NCBI GenBank assembly: GCA_014879535.1
Contig: JACSRX010000035.1
Location: 1 to 64,000, forward strand
Length of the DNA: 64,000 nt
Reading direction: 5' to 3'
Source: Chthoniobacterales bacterium
Lineage (GTDB): Bacteria; Verrucomicrobiota; Verrucomicrobiia; Chthoniobacterales; JACTMZ01
Each line of letters opens with the position of its first letter. Position 1 is the first letter of the stretch. The position numbers and the translations under genes are program-made. Below, piece after piece: positions 7,272 to 16,887 of this stretch. The notes beneath the pieces were generated by a model. That model did not search any database. It was not told where the DNA came from and saw nothing but the letters and a program-made list of their open reading frames with translations.

Positions 7272-9488
7272 ATGGCCACGCTCCCCGTTCCAGTCGAGAA
7301 TTTGATCGCCCGCTTCGGCCCTCACCTCAACTTCCCGCGTGCCGAAGGCATTCCGGGCCGCGACGAGCCGGACGCAGTGGTGAAAACGCACTGCTGCTTC
7401 TGCGGCATGCAGTGTGGCATCAAGCTGTTGGTGAAGGATGACAAGGTGGTCGGCTTCGAGCCGTGGGAGGAATTCCCCTTCAACGAAGGACGCCTCTGCC
7501 CGAAGGGCGTCCAGCGCTACATGCAGAACGAGCACCCGGACCGCCTGCTCACACCTTTGATCCGCGTGGGTGGCAAAGGCTTCGAGAAAATCGGATGGGA
7601 TGGCGCGATGGAGCGCGTTGTCTCCGAAATCCAGCGCATCCAAAACGCTCACGGTCCGGACGCGTTTGCCATGCTTTCGGGCGTCTCGCTGACCAACGAG
7701 AAGAGCTACCTCGTCGGCAAGTTCGCCCGCGTTGCCCTCAAGACGCGCAATCTGGACTACAACGGACGCCTCTGCATGGTCAGCGCGGGCGCCGGCAACA
7801 AGAAGGCGTTCGGGCTGGACCGCGGCTCGAATAACTATTCCGACCTCGCGCACGCCGAGGTCGTGATGATTTGCGGCACAAACGTCAGCGAAACCTTCCC
7901 CACCCTCACGCACTGGATCTGGCAGGCCCGCGACAATGGCGGAAAGCTCATCGTGGTTGATCCACGGCTCACGCCCATCGCCCGCACGGCCGACCTTCAT
8001 CTTCCCATCCGTCCCGGCCGCGACTCCGCCCTTTACGGCGCGATCCTGCACCAACTCATCAAGCATGACTGGCTCGACCACGCGTTCATTGCCAACCACA
8101 CCACCGACTTCGAGAAGGCGAAGGAGGCGGTGAAGGACTACGATCTTGCGTGGGCCGAGCGCACGACGGGAATCGCCGCGGACAAAATCGAACTCGCTGC
8201 CCGTTGGTGGGGACCGGCCAAGACGAGTTTCCTTCTCCATGCCCGCGGCATCGAGCACCAGAGCAAGGGAGTGGAAAACGTGCTTGGCTGCATCAACCTC
8301 GTGCTCGCCACCGGCCGCATCGGCAAGCCCTACTGCGGCTACGCCACCATCACAGGCCAAGGCAACGGTCAGGGCGGACGCGAGCACGGGCACAAGTGCG
8401 ACCAACTCCCCGGCAATCGCGACATCGAGAACCCCGAGCACCGCAAATACATCGCCGGCGTGTGGGGCATCGAGGAAAAGGACCTGCCCGGCAAGGGGCT
8501 AACCGCTTACGAAATCATGGAGGCCGCGCACCGCGGAGAGATCAAGGGACTGCTGAGCATCTGCTTCAACCCGGTCGTCTCACTACCCAACAACAACATG
8601 ATCCGCGAGGCTCTGGAGAAGCTGGAGTTTTACGTCGCCATTGATTTCTTCCTCAACGAGACCGCACGCCATGCGGACATCATCCTGCCCGGATCACTGC
8701 ACGAGGAGGAGGAGGGCACGGTCACCACGGCGGAAGGACGTGTGGTTCGTATCCGCAAGGCAGTCAACCCGCCGAGCGAGGCCCGCAGCGACACGAGCAT
8801 CCTCTTGGAACTTGCCGACCGTCTCGGTGCGGGTGAGCGATTTTCATTCCACTCCTCGGAGGAAATCTTCAACGAACTCCGGGTCGCCAGCAAAGGCGGC
8901 ACGGCGGACTACTTCGGCATCACCTACAAAAAAATCGAGGACACCATGGGCGTCTTCTGGCCGTGTCCAAGCGAAGACCATCCCGGCACCCCGCGGCTCT
9001 GGGAGGATCGCAAGTTCAAGACCCCGGACGGTCGAGCCCATTTCCATGGCGTGCCTTACCGCGAACCGGCAGAGGTGACCGACAGCGAGTATCCGGTGAT
9101 CCTGACGACTGGGCGCGTCGTCTCCCAATACCTCAGCGGCACCCAGACACGACGCATCGGCAAGCTGGTGAAGCAATACGCCGAGCCCCTGCTCGAAATT
9201 CATCCGGCCCTCGCCGCGCGGCTTGACATCCACGAGCGGGAACTGGTCCGGGTCAGCACCCGGCGCGGAACGGCCGAATTCCCCGCCCAACTGGTCGAGA
9301 CGATCCGCGAAGACACCGTGTTCGTCCCCTACCACTGGCCGGGGAGGAAATCGGTCAACCAACTGACCTCCGGACATCTCGATCCCATCTCCAAAATCCC
9401 CGAGTTCAAGGTTTGCGCCTGCCGCCTCGAACCGACCGGCCGCAAGGCGCCTTCCCCGGATGAAGCCCAAGCTTGGGCCAGCCCATGA
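7272..9488 (+). CDS. cytoplasmic molybdopterin nitrate reductase, NasA/NarB-type catalytic subunit
   Basis: A 738-aa bis-MGD enzyme that should reduce nitrate to nitrite. The N-terminal [4Fe-4S] site is [11 protein letters not shown]...RLCPKG. The motif [10 protein letters not shown] (about residue 160) places a cysteine as the molybdenum ligand, as in NasA/NarB/NapA rather than the aspartate of NarG. No Tat or Sec signal is present, so it is cytoplasmic. Later motifs ([20 protein letters not shown], and the C-terminal MGD domain with [13 protein letters not shown]) are those of assimilatory-type reductases. The context with NrfHA and electron-transfer subunits points to respiratory use. Its stop overlaps the ferredoxin start. 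Confidence 0.93.
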   Translation: MATLPVPVENLIARFGPHLNFPRAEGIPGRDEPDAVVKTHCCFCGMQCGIKLLVKDDKVVGFEPWEEFPFNEGRLCPKGVQRYMQNEHPDRLLTPLIRVGGKGFEKIGWDGAMERVVSEIQRIQNAHGPDAFAMLSGVSLTNEKSYLVGKFARVALKTRNLDYNGRLCMVSAGAGNKKAFGLDRGSNNYSDLAHAEVVMICGTNVSETFPTLTHWIWQARDNGGKLIVVDPRLTPIARTADLHLPIRPGRDSALYGAILHQLIKHDWLDHAFIANHTTDFEKAKEAVKDYDLAWAERTTGIAADKIELAARWWGPAKTSFLLHARGIEHQSKGVENVLGCINLVLATGRIGKPYCGYATITGQGNGQGGREHGHKCDQLPGNRDIENPEHRKYIAGVWGIEEKDLPGKGLTAYEIMEAAHRGEIKGLLSICFNPVVSLPNNNMIREALEKLEFYVAIDFFLNETARHADIILPGSLHEEEEGTVTTAEGRVVRIRKAVNPPSEARSDTSILLELADRLGAGERFSFHSSEEIFNELRVASKGGTADYFGITYKKIEDTMGVFWPCPSEDHPGTPRLWEDRKFKTPDGRAHFHGVPYREPAEVTDSEYPVILTTGRVVSQYLSGTQTRRIGKLVKQYAEPLLEIHPALAARLDIHERELVRVSTRRGTAEFPAQLVETIREDTVFVPYHWPGRKSVNQLTSGHLDPISKIPEFKVCACRLEPTGRKAPSPDEAQAWASP

Positions 9489-10054
9489 GCACGTCCTTCC
9501 GCACCGACCAGGAATTCTTCCTCGATCCCCAGCGCTGCATTGGCTGCCACGCTTGCGAGATGGCTTGCGCGGAATGCGAGACCAACGGCCAGCTACCGAT
9601 GATCCACGTGGACTACGTGGACCGCTTCCTCAGCCCGCAGACCTCGGTGCAGATTTGCATGCACTGTGAGGATCCGGTCTGCGCCCGAGTCTGCCCTGCT
9701 GTCGCCATCGAGAAGGACGAGTTCGGCATTGTGCACAGCGCGAACACGGCGCGCTGCATCGCCTGCTCGAACTGCGTCAACGCCTGCCCGTTCGGTGTCC
9801 CCCGCAAGATCGAGCCGATGGATCTCATGATGAAGTGCAACATGTGCTACGACCGCACCAGCGCGGGCAAGAAGCCCATGTGCGCAACGGTCTGCCCGAG
9901 CGGCGCCCTGTTCTACGGCACCCGGGAGGAAATGGCCCGGCGACGGCCCAACAGCTCCCCCGTCAACACCTTCAAATTCGGCCGCGAGACCGTCAAAACG
10001 AAGGTCAACATCATGATGCCGAAGGGCGAGACCGAACTGGTTGTTTACGAATAA
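9485..10054 (+). CDS. four-cluster ferredoxin-type electron-transfer subunit (NrfC/NapG/DmsB-like)
   Basis: A 189-aa iron-sulfur protein with four cysteine groups, including [31 protein letters not shown] and CNMCYDR...CATVC. This is the pattern of DmsB/NrfC-type four [4Fe-4S] subunits. No signal peptide, so it sits with the cytoplasmic catalytic subunit. The start at 9485 is in the ATGA overlap with the reductase stop; the track start at 9473 is in the overlap. It should pass electrons from the membrane/Rieske side to the molybdoenzyme. Confidence 0.93.
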   Translation: MSTSFRTDQEFFLDPQRCIGCHACEMACAECETNGQLPMIHVDYVDRFLSPQTSVQICMHCEDPVCARVCPAVAIEKDEFGIVHSANTARCIACSNCVNACPFGVPRKIEPMDLMMKCNMCYDRTSAGKKPMCATVCPSGALFYGTREEMARRRPNSSPVNTFKFGRETVKTKVNIMMPKGETELVVYE

Positions 10055-10055
10055 C

Positions 10056-10571
10056 ATGAGCAGCACTCCCCTCCCTCCCCGCTCCCCTGCCGAAACCGAC
10101 TTCCCGATTGATCGGGCGGAAGCGGAGCACGTCACCCGCCGCGAATTTGCCAAGTTCCTCTGCCTCCTATCCGGCGGCATGGCCGTTGGCAGCGGTTGGG
10201 TGGCGGTGAAAGACAAGATATTCCCTCCGTTTACCTTTGAGGGCGAGCGCTTCGTCTGCAACGTTGAGGACGTGGTCTTTGGTGCCACTCATCCATTCAC
10301 CATCCAGGGATCGAGGACCCCGTTCATCCTGATCCGGCTCAACGATGGGTCATTCCGCGCCTACGAGCAGAAATGCACGCATCTCGCCTGCGCGGTCTAT
10401 TACTCACCGGACAAGAACAAGATCGAGTGCCCCTGCCACCACGGCTACTTCGATGCCAACGATGGCAAGGTGCTGGCGGGTCCTCCTCCGCGACCACTTC
10501 CTCATCTGGAAGTCTCCGTGCGCGATGGCAAGGTCTTTGTCCGCGAACCGGAGAGGAAGGAACGCACATGA
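10056..10571 (+). CDS. Tat-anchored Rieske [2Fe-2S] protein of the nitrate reductase complex
   Basis: A 171-aa Rieske protein. The N-terminus contains a twin-arginine motif (VTRREFAKFL) followed by a hydrophobic helix, like the uncleaved anchor of bc1-type Rieske proteins, which would put the cluster on the periplasmic side. The cluster motifs are CTHLAC and CPCHHG at about residues 105-130. Located between ferredoxin and a small two-span protein in the same operon. A periplasmic Rieske paired with a cytoplasmic nitrate reductase is unusual and suggests quinol oxidation at the outer membrane face by this Rieske and the NarI-like protein. Confidence 0.9.
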   Translation: MSSTPLPPRSPAETDFPIDRAEAEHVTRREFAKFLCLLSGGMAVGSGWVAVKDKIFPPFTFEGERFVCNVEDVVFGATHPFTIQGSRTPFILIRLNDGSFRAYEQKCTHLACAVYYSPDKNKIECPCHHGYFDANDGKVLAGPPPRPLPHLEVSVRDGKVFVREPERKERT

Positions 10572-10852
10572 GCAACTTTCGTGAAGCCCAGCGCCAGGCG
10601 CATCCCACGAAAACCAACACCCTCTCGTTGGGGATCATCTGTGTTCTGATCCTCGTGCTCGTGATGCAAGTCTGGCTGCTCACCGCCGCTCTCAACGAAT
10701 CTCTCGACGGCAACAACGCCGTGAAGTGGCCGGCCTTCATCGCCTCCAGCGTGTTGTTCCTCGCTGGCGCGGCGCTCTTGCGCTACCTGCCAGACCCCAT
10801 CCGCCACGCTCGGAGGGTGCGGAAGCATGAGGAGGCCAGTCGCCGGCTGTAG
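10568..10852 (+). CDS. small two-span membrane protein of the nitrate reductase operon, 94 aa
   Basis: ATG 10568 overlaps the Rieske stop (ATGA); the longer ORF from 10373 is a shadow upstream of that point. Two hydrophobic helices are visible (LGIICVLILVLVMQVWLL and PAFIASSVLFLAGAALL) separated by a short acidic loop, with a basic C-terminus. It is probably an accessory subunit stabilising the membrane part of the reductase. I recognise no catalytic motif. About 108 bp without genes follow before the next start. Confidence 0.8.
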   Translation: MSNFREAQRQAHPTKTNTLSLGIICVLILVLVMQVWLLTAALNESLDGNNAVKWPAFIASSVLFLAGAALLRYLPDPIRHARRVRKHEEASRRL

Positions 10853-10960
10853 CTGACCCGTCCCCGCAGAGAGCCATTACTGGTGCCTGCCGCTCCCTAT
10901 CGGCCAGATACACGAATTCTGCACCTTTTATTCTTGAATACGCCTGCCGAGGGCATAAGG

Positions 10961-12316
10961 ATGCACGCAGTCATGAAGCCAAGCGCCGACTCCCTCCCGG
11001 AGTGGAGACCTGAAGATGTGGATTTCTGGGAGTCCACCGGCAAGCGTGTGGCTTGGCGCACCTTTTGGATCACCACGTTTTCCTTGGTGCTGAGCTTTGC
11101 CACATGGTTCGTCATGAGCGCGGTCGTGGTTCGTCTGCCGGGCATCGGGTTCGCCTTCTCCGAGACCGAGTTGTTCTGGCTGACCGCCATGCCGGGACTG
11201 GCTGGGGGATCGCTCCGACTAGTTCACATGTTTCTCGTGCCCCTCTTCGGCACACGGAAAGTCATTGCCGTCGCCACTTTTGCCAAGTTGCTGCCGTGTT
11301 TGGGACTCGGGTTCGCGGTCATGACTCCCGGGACGCCCTACTGGATGTTTCTGGTTCTGGCGTTTCTGGTCGGCTTCGGCGGCGGGGATTTTTCGTCCTT
11401 TATGCCAAGCACCAGCCTGTTCTTCCCGAAGCGGCTGCTCGGCACCGCCTTGGGCATCCAAGCCGGCATCGGCAATTTCGGGGTCAGCCTCACGCAGTTC
11501 GTTACTCCTTGGATCATCACCTTTGCCGTCGCCGGGGCGATGTGGGGAGCGCCTCAGGAGATGACCAAGCAAGGGAAGACATCGGACATCTGGCTGCAGA
11601 ACGCGGCCTTCTGGTATGTCCCGTTCCTCATCGTCGTCGGAACCGTGGCTTGGATCTGGCTAAAGAGCGTGCCTGTGAAGGCGTCGGTGCGGGAGCAACT
11701 CGACATCTTCGGCAACAAGCACACCTATTTCTGCACCATCACATACATCATGACCTTCGGGTCCTTCTCGGGACTCGCAGCGGTTTTCCCCCTCATGATC
11801 CGAGGCATCTACGGGCACTTTGAGAATGCTCCTGATCCGCTCGCTTACGCCTTCTATGGGCCTCTCATCGGCTCGGCCATGCGCGTGGCTTGGGGCCCCT
11901 TGACCGACAAGTTCGGCGGAGCCATTTGGACCCAGATCTGCGGCATCGGACTTATGGCCGGCTGCGCGGTGCTGGTTTTCGGCGGGTTGCTGACACCCCA
12001 CTCGGCCGACCAGTTTCCGTGGTTTGTGGCGGTCATGCTGGCCATGTTCTTCTTCACCGGAATCGGCAATGCCGCGACCTTCCGACAGTATCCCGTGGTT
12101 TTCTCCCACTCGCCCCGGCAGGCCGCAGGGGTAATCGGCTTCACCGCAGCCATCGCAGCCTACGGGCCGTTCGCGTTCTCGATGCTGATGGGCTGGTGCA
12201 AGTCGGCCACGGGCCACTTCGGTGCGTTCTTCGTGGGCTTGATGATCTTCTGCGCCTTTGCCACGGCAATCAATTGGTGGTTCTACGCGAGGCGAGGCGC
12301 GGAAAAGCCAAGCTGA
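10961..12316 (+). CDS. narK: NarK-family nitrate/nitrite MFS transporter (first of two)
   Basis: A 451-aa, 12-helix major facilitator. The start at 10961 has GAGG about 9 bases upstream; the track start at 10883 is unlikely. Nitrate-signature-like segments are visible: QAGIGNFGVSLTQF in helix 5 and FTGIGNAATFRQYP in helix 11. It lies downstream of the nitrate reductase genes and is followed directly by a second NarK. Pairs of this kind usually combine a proton-coupled nitrate importer with a nitrate/nitrite antiporter. Which of the two does which cannot be told from sequence alone. Confidence 0.92.
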   Translation: MHAVMKPSADSLPEWRPEDVDFWESTGKRVAWRTFWITTFSLVLSFATWFVMSAVVVRLPGIGFAFSETELFWLTAMPGLAGGSLRLVHMFLVPLFGTRKVIAVATFAKLLPCLGLGFAVMTPGTPYWMFLVLAFLVGFGGGDFSSFMPSTSLFFPKRLLGTALGIQAGIGNFGVSLTQFVTPWIITFAVAGAMWGAPQEMTKQGKTSDIWLQNAAFWYVPFLIVVGTVAWIWLKSVPVKASVREQLDIFGNKHTYFCTITYIMTFGSFSGLAAVFPLMIRGIYGHFENAPDPLAYAFYGPLIGSAMRVAWGPLTDKFGGAIWTQICGIGLMAGCAVLVFGGLLTPHSADQFPWFVAVMLAMFFFTGIGNAATFRQYPVVFSHSPRQAAGVIGFTAAIAAYGPFAFSMLMGWCKSATGHFGAFFVGLMIFCAFATAINWWFYARRGAEKPS

Positions 12317-12340
12317 CCAGGCACCCACTTGCCCCGAGCG

Positions 12341-13663
12341 ATGAACGAAACTCCGCGCCACGCCCCCGGCAGGATTCTCACCCTGTCCACGGTCGGTTTC
12401 ACACTCATGTTCGCGGTGTGGCTGATGTTCGGAGTGCTGGCCATTCCGATCCGTCGCGAATTCGGGCTCACGGAAGCACAGTTCGGCTGGCTGGCGGCAA
12501 TTGCCATCCTCAACGGCTCGCTCTGGCGCTTGGTGTTCGGACTTCTCACGGACCGTTTTGGCGGGCGTCTCGTTTTCACCCTGCTGGTTCTCTTCACCGC
12601 GATCCCCTCCTTTCTGATCAGCCGGGCGCAGACCTACACGGAGTTGATGGTTTACGCGTTCCTTGTGGGCATGGCTGGCAACTCCTTCTCGGTCGGCATC
12701 GCGTGGAACTCGGCATGGTTTCCCCGCGAGCGGCAGGGTCTGGCCTTGGGTGTCTTCGGTGCGGGCAACGTCGGTGCTTCGGTCACAAAGATTTTCGGAC
12801 CGACCCTAATCGCCCTCGTGCCGGCCGTGGGGTTGGTTGGAGGCGTTATCCCCGGCGGCTGGCGATTCATCCCGTTCGCCTACTCCATCCTGCTCCTCGT
12901 CTTGGCCGCCGCCATGTGGATGCTGAGCCCGCCGCACGACCACGTGCCGGGAAAGGGGCGTCCGCTGCGGGAGTTGCTGCGTCCCCTGCGGGAGATACGC
13001 GTCTGGCGGTTCAGCCTGTATTACGTCGTGGTCTTCGGGGCCTACGTCGCGTTGTCCGTCTGGCTACCACGCTACTACGTCGATGTGTTCGGACTCTCCC
13101 TCCGGACCGCGGCGCTGCTCACCGCATTGTTCATCTTTCCAGCTAGCCTGCTGCGCCCGCTTGGCGGCTGGTTTTCCGACCGCTTCGGCGCGCGACGCGT
13201 GATGTATTGGGTGTTCGGCGGCATGTCGGTCTGCCTGCTCCTGCTCGCCGCGCCCCACGGTCACATCGTTCTCTACACTCCCACCAAGGAGGATCCGCAG
13301 GCGTCGATCAGTGTCATGCGGTTTGTCATGGGCCCCGGTGTCTTCACGCTCCTGGTTTTTCTCGTCGGCTGCGGCATGGGCGTGGGGAAAGCAGCTGTCT
13401 TCAAGTTCATCCCCGAGTATTTCCCTCGCGATGTCGGGGCGGTCGGCGGCTTAGTCGGCATGCTGGGTGCATTGGGTGGATTTCTGCTGCCTCTGCTGTT
13501 CTCGGGAGCTTGGGCTGCAACCCGCCTTCCGCAGACGACTTTTGCCATCCTGTTTCTGGTCACTGCGGCCAGCTTCCTCTGGCTGCACTTGGTCGTGCTG
13601 CAAATCTTGCACCGTGCCTCGCCGCACCTTGAGCATGTCTTCGAGGAGGGACACGCCTCATGA
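12341..13663 (+). CDS. narK: NarK-family nitrate/nitrite MFS transporter (second of two)
   Basis: A 440-aa MFS protein starting at ATG 12341 (the track uses an upstream TTG). Signature segments are FGAGNVGASVTK and GVGKAAVFKFIPEYFP. The loop between helices 9 and 10 is longer than in the first copy and ends ISVMRFVMGPGVF. Needed because the nitrate reductase is cytoplasmic while nitrite reduction is periplasmic. Its stop overlaps the nnrS start. Confidence 0.9.
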   Translation: MNETPRHAPGRILTLSTVGFTLMFAVWLMFGVLAIPIRREFGLTEAQFGWLAAIAILNGSLWRLVFGLLTDRFGGRLVFTLLVLFTAIPSFLISRAQTYTELMVYAFLVGMAGNSFSVGIAWNSAWFPRERQGLALGVFGAGNVGASVTKIFGPTLIALVPAVGLVGGVIPGGWRFIPFAYSILLLVLAAAMWMLSPPHDHVPGKGRPLRELLRPLREIRVWRFSLYYVVVFGAYVALSVWLPRYYVDVFGLSLRTAALLTALFIFPASLLRPLGGWFSDRFGARRVMYWVFGGMSVCLLLLAAPHGHIVLYTPTKEDPQASISVMRFVMGPGVFTLLVFLVGCGMGVGKAAVFKFIPEYFPRDVGAVGGLVGMLGALGGFLLPLLFSGAWAATRLPQTTFAILFLVTAASFLWLHLVVLQILHRASPHLEHVFEEGHAS

Positions 13664-14856
13664 GATCAACCTCTTCGCCGGGTTGGTGGGCTTTGGTGGC
13701 GGCGGGTGAGCCGTTCCGACTCCTTTTCCCGCTTGGCTTGGCCATCGGGATCACGGGTGTTGCGATGTGGCCGCTCTACATTTGGAACCTGACGAGCACC
13801 TATCCGGGGCAATTCCACGCCCGAACCATGATCGAGGGGTTTCTCACAGCGTTCGTCGTCGGATTTCTGGGCACAGCGCTTCCACGACTGCTCGATGTGC
13901 CGCGGCTCTCACCCTGGGAGACCCTCGCCTTCGCTGCGGCGGTCTTGGGAATCACCGTCCTGCAACTGCGCGGCGACATGCTGGATGGAGACGTGCTGTT
14001 CGTGGTTACAGTCTTGGGCCTGCTTGGCGCCCTCGGCCTGCGCGCCCTGTTCTTTCGTCGGGATGTTCCTCCTCCCGGCTTTGTGCTCGTCATTGCGGGG
14101 CTGGTCAGCGCCTTGGTCGGGGCCTGCTCTCAGATCGTGATGCAGATCTCCCCTACGCTGCTCCCCCCGTGGGCGACAGTGTTGGGACGCCTGCTGCTTT
14201 ATCAAGGCTACCTCGTCTTTCCCATCATGGGGATCGGCGCGTTCCTACTCCCCCGCTTTTTCGGGCTGCCCAGTCGTCAGAACTTCCCGGAATCTCTCAG
14301 TCTGCCCGAGGGCTGGATCCCTCGCGCCGGCTTTGCGCTGCTCTGCGGCGGGATCGTGATGGCCGGGTTTGTCACCGAGGCTGCGGGAGAGCCTCGGTGG
14401 GGCAACGCCCTGCGGGCGACCGGCATCTTCGTGTATTTTTTCAGGGAGGTTCCGGTCCATCAGGCGGGCTTTGGAGGCGGATCACTGGCCTTGGGCCTGC
14501 GGTTGGCGCTGCTCTCCATTCCGCTTGCCTACGTGCTGATGGCCTTGTCGCCGGAACGAACATCCTCTTATCTCCACCTGCTTTTCATCTCGGGCTTCAG
14601 CTTGCTCACACTGGTCGTGGCCAGCCGTGTCATCCTCGGTCATAGCGGACAAACCGAACGCCTGCGCGAATCGATCCGGCCGGTCCTCGTCATGGTGTCG
14701 CTCGTCGTGCTGGCCATGCTGACCAGAGTCTCGGCCGACTTCCTGCCGGATGTGCGCATGAGCCACTACGCCTACGCAGGCGTCAGCTGGATCGTCGGCG
14801 TGACGATCTGGGCGCTCTTCATCCTGCCGGGAGTCCGAGAGCCAGATTCTCCATGA
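13660..14856 (+). CDS. nnrS: NnrS family heme-copper membrane protein (nitric oxide stress)
   Basis: A 398-aa multi-span protein with NnrS hallmarks: FHARTMIEGF early, FREVPVHQAG in the middle, and HLLFISGFSLLTLVVASRV late, all placing conserved His/Glu residues in or near membrane helices. NnrS proteins protect against NO and dinitrosyl iron damage during nitrite metabolism. Coupled by ATGA overlaps to the NarK gene before it and the porin gene after it, so it belongs to the operon. Together with the Rrf2 regulator it indicates that the cluster anticipates NO formation. Confidence 0.88.
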   Translation: MRSTSSPGWWALVAAGEPFRLLFPLGLAIGITGVAMWPLYIWNLTSTYPGQFHARTMIEGFLTAFVVGFLGTALPRLLDVPRLSPWETLAFAAAVLGITVLQLRGDMLDGDVLFVVTVLGLLGALGLRALFFRRDVPPPGFVLVIAGLVSALVGACSQIVMQISPTLLPPWATVLGRLLLYQGYLVFPIMGIGAFLLPRFFGLPSRQNFPESLSLPEGWIPRAGFALLCGGIVMAGFVTEAAGEPRWGNALRATGIFVYFFREVPVHQAGFGGGSLALGLRLALLSIPLAYVLMALSPERTSSYLHLLFISGFSLLTLVVASRVILGHSGQTERLRESIRPVLVMVSLVVLAMLTRVSADFLPDVRMSHYAYAGVSWIVGVTIWALFILPGVREPDSP

Positions 14857-16256
14857 AAACGAAGATCCTCCTCCTCGCCGTGTTGACTGTCCGGTGCGCG
14901 ATTGCCGGAACACCCGAAGTCATCGTCCCAACCGCCTCGACCAACCCGCTGTCCTTCGCCGACGGTCGCGTGGTTTTTGATGTCGAGGAGCGTCTGCGTT
15001 ACGAATTCCGCAACAACGCGTTCGACTTCAACCACAACGCCCTGCCGGCGACCGACGGCAGCTTCCTGCTCCAGCGAGCCCGCGTGGGCATGAAGTTCGA
15101 GCCGGTGGACTGGTTCCGCTTCTACGCACAGTTCCAAAGCTCCATTGAGGTGGGCAACCGAGGAGACGAACCGGGGGTCTCGGGCTCTGAGGGGGACGAC
15201 TACGCGGATCTCTACCAAGGGTATGTCGAATTTGCGGACTACGACCGTTTTCCCCTCGGGCTGCGGGCCGGACGTCAGCTTTTCAACTACGGCGACCAGC
15301 GCCTGATCGGCAGTTTCGACTGGAACAACCTCGGGCGTTCGTTCGACGCCGCCCGGGTCCGCTATCAAGCGGATAAGTTCTGGGCGGAGGCCTTCGCGGC
15401 CAGTGTCGTCACCGTCGAGCGTGCCGACTTCAACTTCTCCGATGTCTTCAACTGGGACGACACCGACCGGCAGCAGGTGTTCAGTGGCATCTACGCCTCC
15501 ACCGACGTGGTAACCGCCCACCGGATCGATGGATACCTTCTGTGGCTCAGTCAGGCCAAGGGCAACGTCAGCAATTTCGGCCCGTTGCTTGGCCTGCCGC
15601 CTGCCGGATCGCAAGGGGGCGATCCCGCGCTCGGCATGAACTTCGGAACACTCGGCCTGCGGCTCAACAACGTCCAGGCAAAGATGCACGGCTGGGAATA
15701 CGACGCCGAGTTGGCCGGCCAAGCCGGACGTCTTGCCGGTCTCGACCTGCTCGCCTTCGCCCTGCATGCCGGTGGCGGATACAACTTCCACGCGCCATGG
15801 GAGCCCCGGATTTACCTGCAATACAACTACGCGTCAGGCGATTGGGACTCCACCGATGGACAGAGCACGACCTTCCAGAACCTGTTCCCCACCAACCACA
15901 AGTTCTACGGCTACATGGACCTGTTCTCCTGGCAGAACATGCACAACCCCAGCGTGACCTTCAACCTGAAGCCTCACCGAACACTGACCCTCGCGGCCGA
16001 TGGTCACCTGTTCTGGCTCGCGACGACCAGTGATGCTTGGTATCGCGCCAATGGCCTCACCCAAGCACGCCCCATCACGCCGAGTGCCGATCCCTTCGTC
16101 GGCGGTGAGATCGACCTGACCGCCACCTGGAAACCCACGAGCTTCCTCTCACTCCTCGTCGGTTACAGTTGGTTCCTGCCGGGGGCCTATGTCGATGACA
16201 CCGGCCCGGCCGACCCCGCCAACTTTCTCTACGTCCAGATGGAGTTGAAGTTCTGA
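14853..16256 (+). CDS. outer-membrane porin of the alginate-export family
   Basis: A 467-aa protein with a Sec signal (KTKILLLAVLTVRCAIA) and alternating beta-strand patterns ending in a terminal aromatic/hydrophobic strand (FLYVQMELKF), typical of a beta-barrel. Features such as FLLQRARVGMKFEPVDWFRFYAQFQ and WNNLGRSFDAARVRYQ match the alginate_export/porin family. In this cluster it more likely serves as a passage for nitrate or nitrite across the outer membrane than for alginate. Starts in an ATGA overlap with nnrS. Confidence 0.85.
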   Translation: MKTKILLLAVLTVRCAIAGTPEVIVPTASTNPLSFADGRVVFDVEERLRYEFRNNAFDFNHNALPATDGSFLLQRARVGMKFEPVDWFRFYAQFQSSIEVGNRGDEPGVSGSEGDDYADLYQGYVEFADYDRFPLGLRAGRQLFNYGDQRLIGSFDWNNLGRSFDAARVRYQADKFWAEAFAASVVTVERADFNFSDVFNWDDTDRQQVFSGIYASTDVVTAHRIDGYLLWLSQAKGNVSNFGPLLGLPPAGSQGGDPALGMNFGTLGLRLNNVQAKMHGWEYDAELAGQAGRLAGLDLLAFALHAGGGYNFHAPWEPRIYLQYNYASGDWDSTDGQSTTFQNLFPTNHKFYGYMDLFSWQNMHNPSVTFNLKPHRTLTLAADGHLFWLATTSDAWYRANGLTQARPITPSADPFVGGEIDLTATWKPTSFLSLLVGYSWFLPGAYVDDTGPADPANFLYVQMELKF

Positions 16257-16260
16257 CGCC

Positions 16261-16887
16261 GTGCCAAACAACCTTCCCGCCCGCTTCCTTACGCCCATGT
16301 GGCGTGCCGTGGAAGCGCTCCTGCCGCCGCCGCAATGGCGCACGCCGGTCATCTTCGCTGCGGGAGTATTCAGCGGCCTCGGAGCTTTGGCATTCCATAT
16401 CTCCAATGCCTCGTCCTACCTCACCGACGACCCGAAGGCCTGTGTGAACTGCCACGTCATGGCCCCGCAATACGCCACCTGGCAACACTCGTCCCATGCT
16501 CGGGTGGCCGTCTGCAATGACTGCCATGTGCCCCACGAGAATGTCCTCCTCAAGTATGCATTCAAGGCGATGGACGGAACACGTCATGCCTTCATGTTCA
16601 CCTTTCACCTCGAACCGGATGTCATCCGGATGCACGCCCCGGGGCAGTGGACCGTGCAGAACAACTGCCTGCGCTGCCACGGGGACCTTGCCGGGCACAC
16701 CCAGAATCTCGCCGTGAGTTGGCAGGACGTCCAGGCAGGCACCGGAAAACTCTGCTGGGACTGCCACCGCGAAACTCCGCACGGACGCGGTAACAGCGCT
16801 GCATCAACCCCGCACGCCCGCGTGCCCGAATTGTCCCCCGTCATCCCCGGAGTTCCACGTCCGGACTCCACACCGCAAAATCCATGA
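16261..16887 (+). CDS. nrfH: NrfH-type tetraheme quinol dehydrogenase
   Basis: A 208-aa membrane-anchored c-type cytochrome starting at GTG 16261. One N-terminal hydrophobic helix is followed by four CxxCH motifs (CVNCH, CNDCH, CLRCH, CWDCH), the NapC/NirT/NrfH arrangement. It oxidises menaquinol and passes electrons to NrfA in the periplasm. It has a proline-rich C-terminal extension of about 40 residues. Its stop overlaps nrfA, confirming the NrfHA pair. Confidence 0.94.
   Translation: MPNNLPARFLTPMWRAVEALLPPPQWRTPVIFAAGVFSGLGALAFHISNASSYLTDDPKACVNCHVMAPQYATWQHSSHARVAVCNDCHVPHENVLLKYAFKAMDGTRHAFMFTFHLEPDVIRMHAPGQWTVQNNCLRCHGDLAGHTQNLAVSWQDVQAGTGKLCWDCHRETPHGRGNSAASTPHARVPELSPVIPGVPRPDSTPQNP

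Noticed and set aside
7254-8441. 395-aa minus-strand ORF opposite the nitrate reductase
   Set aside because: Antisense to conserved molybdoenzyme motifs; composition is typical of a GC-rich shadow frame.
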